Below the pieces are notes generated by a model. The model saw only the letters and a program-made list of their open reading frames with translations, did not search any database and was not told the origin of the DNA. Source: Bradyrhizobium iriomotense (GTDB lineage: Bacteria > Pseudomonadota > Alphaproteobacteria > Rhizobiales > Xanthobacteraceae). From it: a stretch of 64,000 bases of DNA. Below are positions 1 through 8,435 of this stretch, piece by piece. Within the stretch, counting starts at the first letter, position 1, and every line of letters begins with the position of its first letter. A program made the translations under genes and the position numbers. The stretch spans positions 1-64,000 of the forward strand of contig NZ_JAFCJZ010000007.1 of NCBI RefSeq assembly GCF_018130765.1, given 5' to 3'.

Positions 1-198
1 GGCAAGACGGTCGTGAAGATCGATCCGACCTATTTCCGCCCGACCGAGGTCGATCTCCTGGTCGGCGATGCCAGCAAGGCGCGCGAGGTGCTCGGCTGGA
101 AGCCGAAGCGGACGTTCGCAGAGCTCGTCGCGGAGATGATGGGAAGCGATCTGGCCGAGGCGAAGCGGGACGCAGGCCATGGCCAACGCACCGTTTGA
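1..198 (+). CDS. gmd: GDP-mannose 4,6-dehydratase, C-terminal fragment
   Basis: Only the last 65 codons are in the window; the frame is open from base 1, so the gene starts upstream. The visible residues ([20 protein letters not shown] followed by GWKP) are the classic C-terminal signature of GDP-D-mannose 4,6-dehydratase, where the enzyme reads FRPTEV-GD--KA---LGW-P. The enzyme makes GDP-4-keto-6-deoxymannose in the cytoplasm. The next gene overlaps its end by 20 bases and encodes the following enzyme of the GDP-L-fucose pathway, which strongly supports the call. Confidence 0.93.
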   Translation, partial: GKTVVKIDPTYFRPTEVDLLVGDASKAREVLGWKPKRTFAELVAEMMGSDLAEAKRDAGHGQRTV

Positions 199-1123
199 GC
201 TCAAGGGCAAAAGCGTCTACGTCGCCGGCCATCGCGGCATGGTCGGCAGCGCGATTGTGCGCCGGCTCGAGCGGGAAGACGTCCAGCTCGTCACGGTGGC
301 TAGGGACGAGGTTGATCTGCGCAACCAGGCTGCCGTGTTCGACTGGTTCGCAAAAGTGCGGCCGCAGGTGGTGTTCCTCGCCGCGGCCAAGGTCGGCGGC
401 ATCGTCGCCAACGACACGCTGCGCGCCGAGTTCATCTACGACAACATCGCGATCGCCGCGAACGTGATCCAGGCCGCGCATCAGAGCGGCGCCGAGAAGC
501 TGATGTTCCTGGGCTCCTCCTGCATCTATCCGAAGTTGGCACCGCAGCCCCTGCGCGAGGACTCGGTGCTGACAGGTCCGCTGGAGCCGACCAACGAGCC
601 CTATGCGATCGCCAAGATCGCGGGCATCAAGATGGTGGAGGCCTATCGCAGCCAGTACGGATGCAACTTCATCAACGTGATGCCGACCAATCTCTACGGC
701 CCCGGCGATAATTATCATCCTGAAATGAGCCACGTCGTCGCCGCCCTGATCCGCCGCTTCCACGAGGCGAAGCTGTCGGGCGCGAAGAATGTCGTGGTCT
801 GGGGCACCGGCACGCCGCGGCGCGAGTTCCTCTATGTCGACGACATGGCGGATGCGTGCGTGCACCTGATGAAGACCTATTCCGGTGCGGAACTGGTCAA
901 TATCGGCGCCGGCGAGGACATCGCCATCGCCGAATTCGCGCGCGTCGTCGCCGACATCGTCGGCTACAGTGGCGAGATCTCATTCGACACCACGCGGCCC
1001 GACGGCACCCCGCGCAAGCTGCTCGACGTCAGCCGCCTCGACAAGCTCGGCTGGCGCGCCACGACCTCGCTTCGCGACGGCTTGAAACGGGCATACGCAG
1101 CGTATCAGGCGAGCGCGCGGTGA
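179..1123 (+). CDS. fcl: GDP-L-fucose synthase (GDP-4-keto-6-deoxymannose 3,5-epimerase/4-reductase)
   Basis: A 314-residue short-chain dehydrogenase of the extended type, the usual length of Fcl/WcaG. The N-terminus carries the NADP-binding glycine motif ([13 protein letters not shown]). The catalytic Tyr-Lys pair sits in YAIAK, preceded by the SSCIYP segment typical of the family, and the C-terminal [15 protein letters not shown] stretch is diagnostic of GDP-fucose synthases. It converts GDP-4-keto-6-deoxymannose to GDP-L-fucose. Translation is probably coupled to gmd because the ATG lies inside the end of that gene. GDP-fucose in rhizobia feeds lipopolysaccharide or Nod-factor fucosylation; the sequence does not show which. 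Confidence 0.95.
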   Translation: MANAPFELKGKSVYVAGHRGMVGSAIVRRLEREDVQLVTVARDEVDLRNQAAVFDWFAKVRPQVVFLAAAKVGGIVANDTLRAEFIYDNIAIAANVIQAAHQSGAEKLMFLGSSCIYPKLAPQPLREDSVLTGPLEPTNEPYAIAKIAGIKMVEAYRSQYGCNFINVMPTNLYGPGDNYHPEMSHVVAALIRRFHEAKLSGAKNVVVWGTGTPRREFLYVDDMADACVHLMKTYSGAELVNIGAGEDIAIAEFARVVADIVGYSGEISFDTTRPDGTPRKLLDVSRLDKLGWRATTSLRDGLKRAYAAYQASAR

Positions 1124-1284
1124 CTGCGCGGGAGTAGGAACCTTCGCCGCAAGCGCGAGTTGGCCGGTCGGGCAGGGCCATCCGATGCTGGTGCCGATCC
1201 CGATCGCATGGCGCTGCTGACGCCGCACATCCGCAGCTCATGCAGCGATAGAGCATGAATTTGAGAGAGCTGGAGGAGGAGACC

Positions 1285-1488
1285 ATGGGCCTTGCTCAAT
1301 ACGCGATCGTGCCGGTGCAGAACGAATGGGGCGTGCTGCACGACGGCGATGTCAAGAGCAGATACGCCACCAAGGAAGCCGCCTTCGAGTCGGCGATCGC
1401 GGCGGCGTCCCTGGCCCTACGCGAGGGCCACGAAGTCCATGTCAGTGTGCCCGGGCGCGAGGCCGGTGAGAATGCGCTCGGGAGCTAA
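1285..1488 (+). CDS. Small conserved hypothetical protein (DUF2188-like)
   Basis: A 67-residue protein starting at the ATG that follows a strong GGAGGAG ribosome site; an in-frame ATG ten codons upstream has no such site. The sequence reads like a small alpha/beta domain (YAIVPVQNEWGVLHDGDVKSRYATKEAAFESAIAAA split by a WGV turn), similar in layout to the DUF2188 family, in which a conserved W-V strand is followed by a helix beginning at T-K-E-A. No function is known. It stands alone between fcl and the convergent NAD-kinase-like gene. Confidence 0.6.
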   Translation: MGLAQYAIVPVQNEWGVLHDGDVKSRYATKEAAFESAIAAASLALREGHEVHVSVPGREAGENALGS

Positions 1489-1493
1489 CATCG

Positions 1494-2429
1494 TCACACG
1501 ATCAGCCGCCCGCGCCGCGCGGCGATCCCGATCGTGAGCTCGGCGCCGGCATTGAAATCGAGCCGGTCGGCTTCGACGCCATCGCTGAAGATGACGCCGT
1601 TTTCCGCCATCAGGGAGCGGATGCGCAATTGTTCGGCGCCAGCGAGCCGGCCGCAGACGAGACTGGTCTGCGAATGGCGGCTGGGGAAGGGCTCGCGCAC
1701 GGCGAAGCGCAATTCCGCTGCGTCCCAGGGCAGGGCGTCGTAATTGGCCGGCGGGGAGGGCTGGCCGAAACTGCCGGCGATTGCGAGCGATCCGGTGACG
1801 ATGCTCTTGAACCAGGCGGTCGATCCGAGCCCGGTCGAGACGATCAGCCCGCTCGAGGACTGCCGCTCAGACAATCCGCCGGCTGCGATCTCGTAGACCG
1901 CAGAGACATGCGTGCGTGCGCCGACGAACAGGTCATTCACGGCATGCAGGACCTGGCCGTCGCTGAGCCGGGCTTCTGCCATCGTCACGGCCTGGCTGTC
2001 GCGCTTCTCGGTGGCGACATCCGGCAGGAGCTTTGCGAGGTCGCGGGGGGCGAAGGGCAGGAGAATGCCGTCATAGCGCGCAGGGTCTGGATTGACCCCG
2101 ATCAGCGGATGGCCGTCGAGATATTTCATCGTGTTGGCGACGACGCCGTCCTGGCCGAGCGCAACCACGATGTCATCGGGCGCGAAGATGAAGTTGGGCA
2201 GGAAGCCGCGCTCGATGATTTGATAGCGTCCCCATTGCTCCAGCACCTGCAGCGTCGTGCGATGCTGCGCCTGATACACCTCGTGCTCGCGCTCATAGTC
2301 GGAGAAGTCGGCGCCGAGATGCTCGACATAGAAGCGCGCCTGCGCCGGCGTCAGGTAACGCGCGATCAGGTCTTCAAGCCTGGTCTTGCGCGTCACCAGC
2401 ACGATCTTGCGGTCATTGGCGGCGGGCAC
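1494..2429 (-). CDS. NAD kinase-like protein (NADK2/mitochondrial-type subfamily)
   Basis: A 311-residue protein with the NAD kinase fold. The phosphate-binding GGDGT motif appears as GQDGV (residues 92-96). It is followed by LIGVNPDPARYDG, which matches the I-G-(I/V)-N-x-D-P spacing of the NADK2 branch rather than classic bacterial NadK, and by STGLGSTAW, the counterpart of STPTGSTAY. The second glycine of the first motif is replaced by Gln, so activity or substrate may differ from housekeeping NADK. It lies downstream of the SPFH gene on the same strand with a 17-base overlap, so the two are co-translated. The divergent regulator is of the NAD-linked NrtR type, consistent with a role in NAD(P) metabolism. 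Confidence 0.75.
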   Translation of the reverse strand: MPAANDRKIVLVTRKTRLEDLIARYLTPAQARFYVEHLGADFSDYEREHEVYQAQHRTTLQVLEQWGRYQIIERGFLPNFIFAPDDIVVALGQDGVVANTMKYLDGHPLIGVNPDPARYDGILLPFAPRDLAKLLPDVATEKRDSQAVTMAEARLSDGQVLHAVNDLFVGARTHVSAVYEIAAGGLSERQSSSGLIVSTGLGSTAWFKSIVTGSLAIAGSFGQPSPPANYDALPWDAAELRFAVREPFPSRHSQTSLVCGRLAGAEQLRIRSLMAENGVIFSDGVEADRLDFNAGAELTIGIAARRGRLIV

Positions 2430-3459
2430 TGCCGGCCTCCGTCAGCTTCGGCTTCTCCATCAACTGGCTGAGCAGGTCCGGAGAGACATTGAGCTGGCCG
2501 ATCTTCTCGGCCTTTTCGGCGATGCCCGAGAAGGCCTGCGCGATCAGCTGCCCCGGCTGCATGCCGGCAGCGGCGAGGGCCTGGATCACGCGGGTGTCGA
2601 CGCCCTCGAAGATCTTCATCAGCGCGCCGACACGATAGGCTTCCGCGTCCGCCAGCGTCCTGGTGTTCTCGGCGTTGAGGCCGACGAAATCCTTGCGCTT
2701 GCCTTCCAGCACGATGTCCGCGGCCATGCCGGCCTGGCGCAATTCGTTGCGCTTTGCGGCGACGCTCGCCTCGGCGTCCATCTGGGTCTCGCGGATCGAT
2801 CGCTTCTTCTGCTCGACCGCGATCTCGGTGTCGAGCTCGCTTTCGCGAATGGCGCGCTCCTGCTCGACGGCAAAGTTGCGCCGGGCGAAGATCGCTTCGT
2901 CCGCATTCTTCAGGATCGCCTCGCGGGCTTCCGCTTCCAGCGCCTTTGCGGTGTCGGGCGTCGGCTTGATGCCGCGAATGGACACGCCGAGGATCTCGAG
3001 GCCGAGAGCGGCGATGTCGGCGCGCGCCCTGAGACCCGCTTCGATGATATCAGCGATGCGATCGGGGGACTGCAGCGCGTCCTTCAGCGTCAGCTCCTTG
3101 ACCGCTTGCTGGGCGAGGACCTCGACCGTGCCGAGGATGCGCTGCGGCAGCTTCTCGGGATCGTCGGTTTCGTAGGTCTTGCCGTCCGACTTCAGCGTGA
3201 AGTCGAGCATCGAGGCCGCCTTCTTCGGCTCGTTGATGCGATAGGTGACGTGGCCCTGCACGGTCAGCGTCTGAAAGTCGCGCGCGATCTGCTGGAAGAT
3301 GAAGGAGGCGTCGCGGCTGCCGATCGGCACGGCGACGAGCATGGTCACCGGCGCGTAGTAGAGCGCGGAAAGTCCGGCGCCTTCGGCGACGATCGCGCCG
3401 GCGCGATATTTCATCAGATAGGTGGTGGGCTGAGCCTTGATGAACCTGACGCCGAACAT
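2413..3459 (-). CDS. SPFH/Band 7 domain protein
   Basis: A 348-residue protein. Residues about 1-190 form an SPFH (stomatin/prohibitin/flotillin) domain, with the strand pattern around VPIGSRDASF and VTYRIN and the LGLEILGVSIRGIKPTPD exit strand. Residues about 190-270 are a highly charged helix rich in Glu, Arg and Ala, as in flotillin-like proteins. No transmembrane segment or signal peptide is seen. I chose the ATG at 3459 because ACGGAGAAAG precedes it; the longer frame up to 3495 would run into the operator palindromes. Such proteins scaffold membrane or cytoplasmic assemblies. The gene is the first of a two-gene leftward unit with the NADK-like gene. Confidence 0.82.
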   Translation of the reverse strand: MFGVRFIKAQPTTYLMKYRAGAIVAEGAGLSALYYAPVTMLVAVPIGSRDASFIFQQIARDFQTLTVQGHVTYRINEPKKAASMLDFTLKSDGKTYETDDPEKLPQRILGTVEVLAQQAVKELTLKDALQSPDRIADIIEAGLRARADIAALGLEILGVSIRGIKPTPDTAKALEAEAREAILKNADEAIFARRNFAVEQERAIRESELDTEIAVEQKKRSIRETQMDAEASVAAKRNELRQAGMAADIVLEGKRKDFVGLNAENTRTLADAEAYRVGALMKIFEGVDTRVIQALAAAGMQPGQLIAQAFSGIAEKAEKIGQLNVSPDLLSQLMEKPKLTEAGSARRQ

Positions 3460-3480
3460 GGCTTTCTCCGTGATCCTATA

Positions 3481-3519
3481 AGTTGGTCTGGACAACTAAG
3501 TAAGTTGGACTGTACAACT
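3481..3519. promoter_or_regulatory. Tandem palindromic operator, probable NrtR-type regulator binding sites
   Basis: Two 17-bp palindromes with identical arms: AGTTG-N7-CAACT at 3481-3497 and again at 3503-3519. Their centres are 22 bp apart, about two helical turns. They occupy the short space between the divergent SPFH gene and the Nudix-type regulator gene, so one protein could repress both. That the bound protein is the adjacent regulator is inference from position. Confidence 0.75.
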
Positions 3520-3557
3520 AAGTGTGCTACTGTCAAGGCCGAACAGCGGAGTTGGCG

Positions 3558-4310
3558 ATGGCAGGGGAGACTCGGAGCAAAGATCTTGGCAAAGATCTTG
3601 GCAAAGACCTTGGAAAGTTTGGACAATTGGACTTTCCGCGGCCCCTGACGACGGTCGATGTGGTGATCTTTGCGATCCTGAACGACAGCCTTCAGGTGTT
3701 GCTGGTGCAGCGTCCGGCGGGTGAGGGTGAGCCGTTTCCGCTGGGCTGGGCGCTGCCGGGCGGCTTCGTCGACGTCGCGAAGGACCGCGATCTCGCGGCC
3801 TGTGCCGCCCGCAAGCTCAGGGAGAAGACCGGAGTTACGAGCCCTTATCTCGAGCAGCTCGGAAGCTGGGGCAGTGCAACGCGTGATCCGCGCGGCTGGT
3901 CGGCGACGCACGCCTATTTCGCGCTGATCCCGGACGACGCGGGCGAGCTCGCGCCCGATGCGCGCTGGTTTCCGCTTCCTGGCGGCAGGCTCAAGGACAA
4001 GCTCGCTTTCGATCACGGCGACATCCTGGCAACCGCAATCCAGCGCCTGCGCAACAAGGTGGAGTACACCTCGCTGCCGGCCTATCTGATGCCGGCCGAA
4101 TTCACGCTGCCGGACCTGCAGCGCGTCTACGAGATCGTGCTCGACCGCCCCCTCGAGAAGAGTGCCTTCCGGACGCGGATCCTGTCGGCCGACATGATCG
4201 AGCCGGTCGCGAAGATGCGGCGGGGCCCGAACCGTCCGGCGCAGCTCTATCGCCTGAAGAAGGGCAGGGAGCCCGTGTATTTCGTGCGGACGTTCAATCC
4301 TCCGGAATGA
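3558..4310 (+). CDS. NrtR-like Nudix-related transcriptional regulator
   Basis: About 250 residues. After a Lys/Gly/Leu-rich N-terminus comes a Nudix-fold domain (residues about 30-150, VDVVIFAILNDSLQVLLVQR), then a winged-helix C-terminus (about 165-240). The Nudix box is degenerate: where REUxEExGU is expected the protein reads RKLREKTGV and the upstream acidic residue is missing. That is the hallmark of NrtR regulators, which bind ADP-ribose without hydrolysing it. The C-terminal RGPNRPAQLYRLKKG segment is also typical of NrtR. The start is the ATG after GCGGAGTTGGCG. NrtR proteins control NAD synthesis and salvage genes; here the divergent target is SPFH plus an NADK-like gene. Confidence 0.82.
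   Translation: MAGETRSKDLGKDLGKDLGKFGQLDFPRPLTTVDVVIFAILNDSLQVLLVQRPAGEGEPFPLGWALPGGFVDVAKDRDLAACAARKLREKTGVTSPYLEQLGSWGSATRDPRGWSATHAYFALIPDDAGELAPDARWFPLPGGRLKDKLAFDHGDILATAIQRLRNKVEYTSLPAYLMPAEFTLPDLQRVYEIVLDRPLEKSAFRTRILSADMIEPVAKMRRGPNRPAQLYRLKKGREPVYFVRTFNPPE
3577..3612 (+). repeat. Three 12-bp tandem repeats inside the regulator gene
   Basis: GCAAAGATCTTG is repeated twice exactly and a third time with one T-to-C change, coding for repeated K-D-L-G near the N-terminus of the NrtR-like protein. Being a multiple of three, changes in copy number keep the frame. Confidence 0.85.
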
Positions 4311-4386
4311 TCTCTAGCGGCGAAATGCCGAGCCGACGTGCTGCGAGCATGGCCGCCGCCCCGGCGGAGGCGGGCGCCGACCAAGA

Positions 4387-4399
4387 TAACATCATGTTA
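4387..4399. promoter_or_regulatory. Perfect 13-bp palindrome upstream of the MHS transporter
   Basis: TAACAT-C-ATGTTA is a perfect palindrome about 185 bases before the transporter start, in an AT-richer patch of an otherwise GC-rich spacer; a second TAAC...GTTA pair follows at about 4411-4430. It looks like a regulator site of the GntR size class, but no regulator gene is adjacent, so the role is a guess. Confidence 0.35.
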
Positions 4400-4582
4400 G
4401 GTTTATCGCATAACTGGGTAATTGTGTTAGCCCGGCGAAAGCCTATTGTTGCGAGCAATCAGACAGCCATCGGCAATGACAAGCGCTCCGCGAAGCCCCG
4501 CAGAGTGGCCGGAGAGTGCTGTCCGATTTCGAACGAAGCCCGCCAACGGGACGTCGATAAACCCAGAGGAGGAATTTCTGAG

Positions 4583-5980
4583 ATGACCACGACTCGCGCG
4601 ATACATGACAGGAGTCAGTCCAAGAAGGCTGCTGCGAGCGGCTGGATTGGGTCGGCTCTCGAATATTATGACTTCTTCATCTACGCGACTGCTGCCTCGC
4701 TGATCTTCCCGCAAATCTTCTTCCCGTCCGAAAATCCCACCGTCGCCATCGTCGCGTCACTGGCGACCTATGGCGTCGGCTATGTGGCTCGTCCCATCGG
4801 CGCCTTCGTCCTCGGACATTGGGGCGACACCCATGGCCGCAAGACCGTGCTCATCGTCTGCATGTTCCTGATGGGCATCTCGACCATGGCTGTTGGCCTC
4901 CTGCCGACCTATCAGCAGGTCGGCATCCTCGCTCCGATCCTGCTCGTCATCCTGCGCCTGGTGCAGGGATTTGCCGTGGCCGGTGAAATCTCCGGCGCGA
5001 GCTCGATGATCCTGGAGCACGCGCCGTTTGGCCGGCGCGGCTTCTACGCAAGCTTCGCCCTGCAGGGCGTGCAGGCCGGACAGATCCTCGCTGCAGCCGT
5101 ATTCCTACCGCTGGCGGCCTACATGCCGACCGACGCCTTCAACAGCTGGGGCTGGCGGATTCCCTTCCTGCTCAGCTTCTTCGTCATCGTCGCCGGCTAC
5201 ATCATTCGTCGCGAAGTCGACGAAACCCCTGCCTTTGCCCGCGAGGGCGAACGGGGAGAAACGCCGCGGGCGCCCATCGTCCAGGCCATCAAGCTGAGCT
5301 GGCGCGACATGCTCAGGGTCATCTGCATGGCCCTGATGAACGTCATCCCCGTCGTTGCGACCATCTTCGGCGCGGCCTATGCGGTGCAGCCGGCCTACGG
5401 CATCGGCTTTGCCAAGGACGTCTATCTCTGGATCCCGGTGCTCGGAAACATGCTGGCCGTGTTCGTCATTCCCTTCGTCGGCCATCTCTCCGACAAGGTC
5501 GGCCGCAAGCCTCCGATCATCGTGGGCGCGCTGCTCTCCGGCTTGCTCGCCTTCGGCTACCTCTATGCCATCAGCATCAGGAACGTGCCGCTGGCGATCC
5601 TGCTGTCGCTCCTGATGTGGGGCGTCGTCTACCAGGGCTACAACGCGATCTTCCCGAGCTTCTACCCGGAGCTGTTTCCGACGCGCACCCGTGTGTCGGC
5701 GATGGCGATCTCGCAGAACATCGGAACGACCATCACCGCTTTGCTTCCGGCCCTGTTTGCGACCGTGGCGCCTCCCGGCTCGGCCAATATTCCCTTGACC
5801 GTCGGCGCGATCGCCTTCGGCATCACGGTCATCGCGGCGCTGGCGGCGATTACGGCCCGGGAGACCTATCGGATCAGCATCGACGATCTCGGTAATCCCA
5901 AGGCCGTTCCGATGCCACGGGCCGACTATGAGCGGCAGCGTGCGGAGGCGGCGGGCGGTGCGACCGCGGTCCCGACCTGA
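4583..5980 (+). CDS. MFS transporter, metabolite:H+ symporter (MHS/ShiA-like) family
   Basis: A 465-residue polytopic membrane protein with about 12 helices. It shows the features of the MHS branch: the start SGWIGSALEYYDFFIY, the loop GHWGDTHGRKTVL between helices 2 and 3 (the major-facilitator signature), RLVQGFAVAGEISGA in helix 4, and a second-half repeat GHLSDKVGRKPPI. Family members import shikimate, alpha-ketoglutarate, proline-betaine or aromatic acids with protons. The start is the ATG after GAGGAGG; upstream in-frame codons lack a ribosome site and would add about 90 unlikely residues. It is followed by a beta-keto acid cleavage enzyme, suggesting uptake of the substrate for that pathway. 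Confidence 0.88.
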   Translation: MTTTRAIHDRSQSKKAAASGWIGSALEYYDFFIYATAASLIFPQIFFPSENPTVAIVASLATYGVGYVARPIGAFVLGHWGDTHGRKTVLIVCMFLMGISTMAVGLLPTYQQVGILAPILLVILRLVQGFAVAGEISGASSMILEHAPFGRRGFYASFALQGVQAGQILAAAVFLPLAAYMPTDAFNSWGWRIPFLLSFFVIVAGYIIRREVDETPAFAREGERGETPRAPIVQAIKLSWRDMLRVICMALMNVIPVVATIFGAAYAVQPAYGIGFAKDVYLWIPVLGNMLAVFVIPFVGHLSDKVGRKPPIIVGALLSGLLAFGYLYAISIRNVPLAILLSLLMWGVVYQGYNAIFPSFYPELFPTRTRVSAMAISQNIGTTITALLPALFATVAPPGSANIPLTVGAIAFGITVIAALAAITARETYRISIDDLGNPKAVPMPRADYERQRAEAAGGATAVPT

Positions 5981-5989
5981 CGTAAGAAA

Positions 5990-6029
5990 GCCCTGCCGCT
6001 GCGAACGATGATGTTTGCAGCGGCAGGGC
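5990..6029 (+). terminator. Strong hairpin after the MHS transporter
   Basis: GCCCTGCCGCTGC and its exact complement GCAGCGGCAGGGC flank a 14-base loop a few bases after the stop codon. There is no T-tract, so it may act as a 3'-end stabiliser or a factor-assisted terminator. Confidence 0.55.
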
Positions 6030-6089
6030 CCCATGCGTTACGTAAAGGTCTATTTGTGCGCGCGAGCGCGATCATCATGAGGTCAATGG

Positions 6090-6917
6090 ATGAACCCCGT
6101 CGTCGTTGCTGTCGCCATCACCGGCTCCGTTCCGCGCAAGAAGGACAATCCGGCGGTGCCCATCCTGCCGTCCGAGCAGATCGAGTCGACGCACCAGGCC
6201 TTCGAGGCCGGCGCCACGCTTGCCCATATCCATGTTCGCAACGATGACGAAACGCCGTCCTCCGATCCCGAGCGTTTTGCCCTGGTGCAGGAGGGGATCA
6301 AAAAGCATTGTCCGGGGATGATCGTTCAGTTCTCGACCGGCGGGCGAGGGCGCGATCCCTCGGCGCGGGGATCGTCGCTCTACCTGAAGCCTGACATGGC
6401 CTCGCTGTCCACGGGCTCGGTGAACTTTCCGACCATCGTCTACGAGAACAGCGCTGCTCTGGTCGAGACGCTCGCCACCGGAATGAAGGCGAACGGCATC
6501 CGGCCGGAGATCGAGATCTTCGATCTGTCGCATCTGCATGGTGCCCGCCGTCTGATCGAGGCGGGACTGATGGACTCGCGTCCGCATGTGCAGTTCGTCA
6601 TGGGCGTCAAGAACGCGATGCCTGCGGACGAGCATGTCCTCGACATCCTCCTGGGAGAGCTCAAGCGTCTGATCCCGAAAGCGACGTGGACGGCTGCCGG
6701 GATCGGACGCCATCAAGCCGAGGTCATGGGCTGGGCGCTCGCGCGGGGCGCCGACGCAGTTCGCACCGGGCTCGAGGACAATATCAGGATCGACAAGACG
6801 CGCCTCGCGGCCAGCAACGCGGAGCTTGTGACCGTCGCCTGTGAGGCGGTCACGCGCCATGGCCGGCGCGTCGCCACCGCGGCCGAGGCGCGATCCCTGC
6901 TCGGCCTCGCGGGATAG
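6090..6917 (+). CDS. Beta-keto acid cleavage enzyme (BKACE/Kce, DUF849)
   Basis: A 275-residue TIM-barrel protein of the 3-keto-5-aminohexanoate cleavage family. The metal-binding AHIHVR motif (His46, His48) and the late glutamate in TGLEDN (Glu229) are both present, as are the N-terminal ITGS and the STGGRG loop. The family condenses a beta-keto acid with acetyl-CoA and releases acetoacetate plus a new acyl-CoA, using Zn. Substrates across the family range from 3-keto-5-aminohexanoate to dehydrocarnitine and cannot be fixed from sequence by eye. A second, clearly different member lies at 9875-10750, with a CoA-transferase between them. The NrtR module upstream is separated by the transporter. 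Confidence 0.88.
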   Translation: MNPVVVAVAITGSVPRKKDNPAVPILPSEQIESTHQAFEAGATLAHIHVRNDDETPSSDPERFALVQEGIKKHCPGMIVQFSTGGRGRDPSARGSSLYLKPDMASLSTGSVNFPTIVYENSAALVETLATGMKANGIRPEIEIFDLSHLHGARRLIEAGLMDSRPHVQFVMGVKNAMPADEHVLDILLGELKRLIPKATWTAAGIGRHQAEVMGWALARGADAVRTGLEDNIRIDKTRLAASNAELVTVACEAVTRHGRRVATAAEARSLLGLAG

Positions 6918-7051
6918 GGCCTATTGCCTCCTCCTGACATGCTTCCGGCTGCCTGCTGCCATTCGGTGGCCGGCGTTCCCGCGCGCTGAGTCTCCGGCTA
7001 AGACGGGTACCACAGGCGTGATCGGCGCCTGCCGGGCAGGCGACGTTTGGA

Positions 7052-8272
7052 ATGCAATTCTTGAAATCTGACAGCAGGCTCATCGGGGGCCTGCTCGTGC
7101 TTGCAATCACCCAGCTCATTGGATGGGGCACGATCGGGCTTCCGCCCATTATCGGGCGCGAGCTTGCGGCGGATCTCGGCATGAGCCTGCCGATGGTGTT
7201 TGCGGGCACCTCGACACTTTATGTCACCATGGGGCTGTGCGCGCCCTGGCTCGCCAAGGCCTTCGCGCGGCATGGGGCACGCAAGGTGATGATGATCGGG
7301 ACGGTCGTCAGCGTGCCCGGATTCGTGCTTCTGTTCTTCGCGCGCGACCCAGCCCTCTATTTCGCAGCCTGGATCGTCTTTGGCCTTGCCGGCAGCGCCA
7401 CGCTCTCGACCGGTGCCTATATCATGCTGAACGAGGTCGCCGGGCGGCAGGCCAAGAGCGCGATCGGCGCGCTCATGCTGGTGACGGGGCTTTCGAGCAG
7501 CATCTTCTGGCCGGCCACATCGTTCCTGAACGGCCTCGTCGGCTGGCGCTGGACGTGCCTCGTCTACGCCGCCATGCTGATCGTGGTCTCGCTCCCGCTC
7601 TATGCGTTGGCCGCGCCGCGCAGGAGCGTCGCAGAGGACGAGGGCCCCACGCCGGCAAAGCACGCGGATGTGCCGCCGGTTGCGCGCAGCACGTTCGGCC
7701 TCGTCGTCTCCGCGATCACCCTCAATGCCTTCGTCAATTTCGGCCTCGGCGCCGTGTTCATCGAGCTGCTGCGGGCGGAGGGGCTGGCGCCGGCCCAGGC
7801 CGTCGCGTTCGGCTCGATGCTCGGCGTGATCCAGGTCAGCGCCCGGGGCCTCGACTTCCTCGGCGGCGGGCGGTGGGACGGAATCACGACGGGGCTGGTG
7901 GCCGGCACGGCGCTGCCCGTCGCCATGCTGCTCTTGATGCTGAGCGAGGGGGCGACCTGGGCGGTCGCGGTGTTCATCCTGCTCTATGGTGCCGGCAGCG
8001 GCGCGATGGCGGTGGCGCGGGCGACCATCCCTCTCGTGTTCTACGACCAGGCCGAGTTCGCCAAGGCGATGTCGATGATCGCATTGCCGCTCAATCTCGC
8101 CTCCGCACTGTCTCCGCCGCTGCTGGCCAGCCTGCTCACCCAGTTCGGCAGCCGCAGTGCGCTCGGTCTCACCTTCGTCTGCTCCTGCGCGACGGTGCTG
8201 ATCCTGGTCATGCTCGGCCGGCGCAGGCCAGGCGTGGCCGCAGCGGCTGCAAACCTGAGCTCGGCGAGGTAA
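7052..8272 (+). CDS. MFS transporter
   Basis: A 406-residue protein with about 12 hydrophobic segments, typical of drug- or metabolite-type major facilitators. It opens with helix 1 (LAITQLIGWGTIGLP) and a G-R-E-LAADLG loop; the loop between helices 2 and 3 has the shortened ARHGARKVM form of the signature. The second half contains RGLDFLGGGRWDG, the counterpart loop. No substrate can be assigned. It sits between a BKACE gene and a CoA-transferase, so it may transport a substrate or product of that catabolic block. The start ATG has a weak GGA-type site close upstream. Confidence 0.8.
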   Translation: MQFLKSDSRLIGGLLVLAITQLIGWGTIGLPPIIGRELAADLGMSLPMVFAGTSTLYVTMGLCAPWLAKAFARHGARKVMMIGTVVSVPGFVLLFFARDPALYFAAWIVFGLAGSATLSTGAYIMLNEVAGRQAKSAIGALMLVTGLSSSIFWPATSFLNGLVGWRWTCLVYAAMLIVVSLPLYALAAPRRSVAEDEGPTPAKHADVPPVARSTFGLVVSAITLNAFVNFGLGAVFIELLRAEGLAPAQAVAFGSMLGVIQVSARGLDFLGGGRWDGITTGLVAGTALPVAMLLLMLSEGATWAVAVFILLYGAGSGAMAVARATIPLVFYDQAEFAKAMSMIALPLNLASALSPPLLASLLTQFGSRSALGLTFVCSCATVLILVMLGRRRPGVAAAAANLSSAR

Positions 8273-8435
8273 TCTTCGCGGCGCGGAAATTCGCCGCCGC
8301 GGGGCCGCTGCTGCCGGGTCAGGGATGGCCGTATGCCTGGAGCGCAGTGCTCGGGGAACGAAAATGGTGTATCCGCAGGGAGCGTGGCCCGCTTTCAGCC
8401 GCCGCGCCAACACCAGTTCCCCGGAGGAAACCGAC

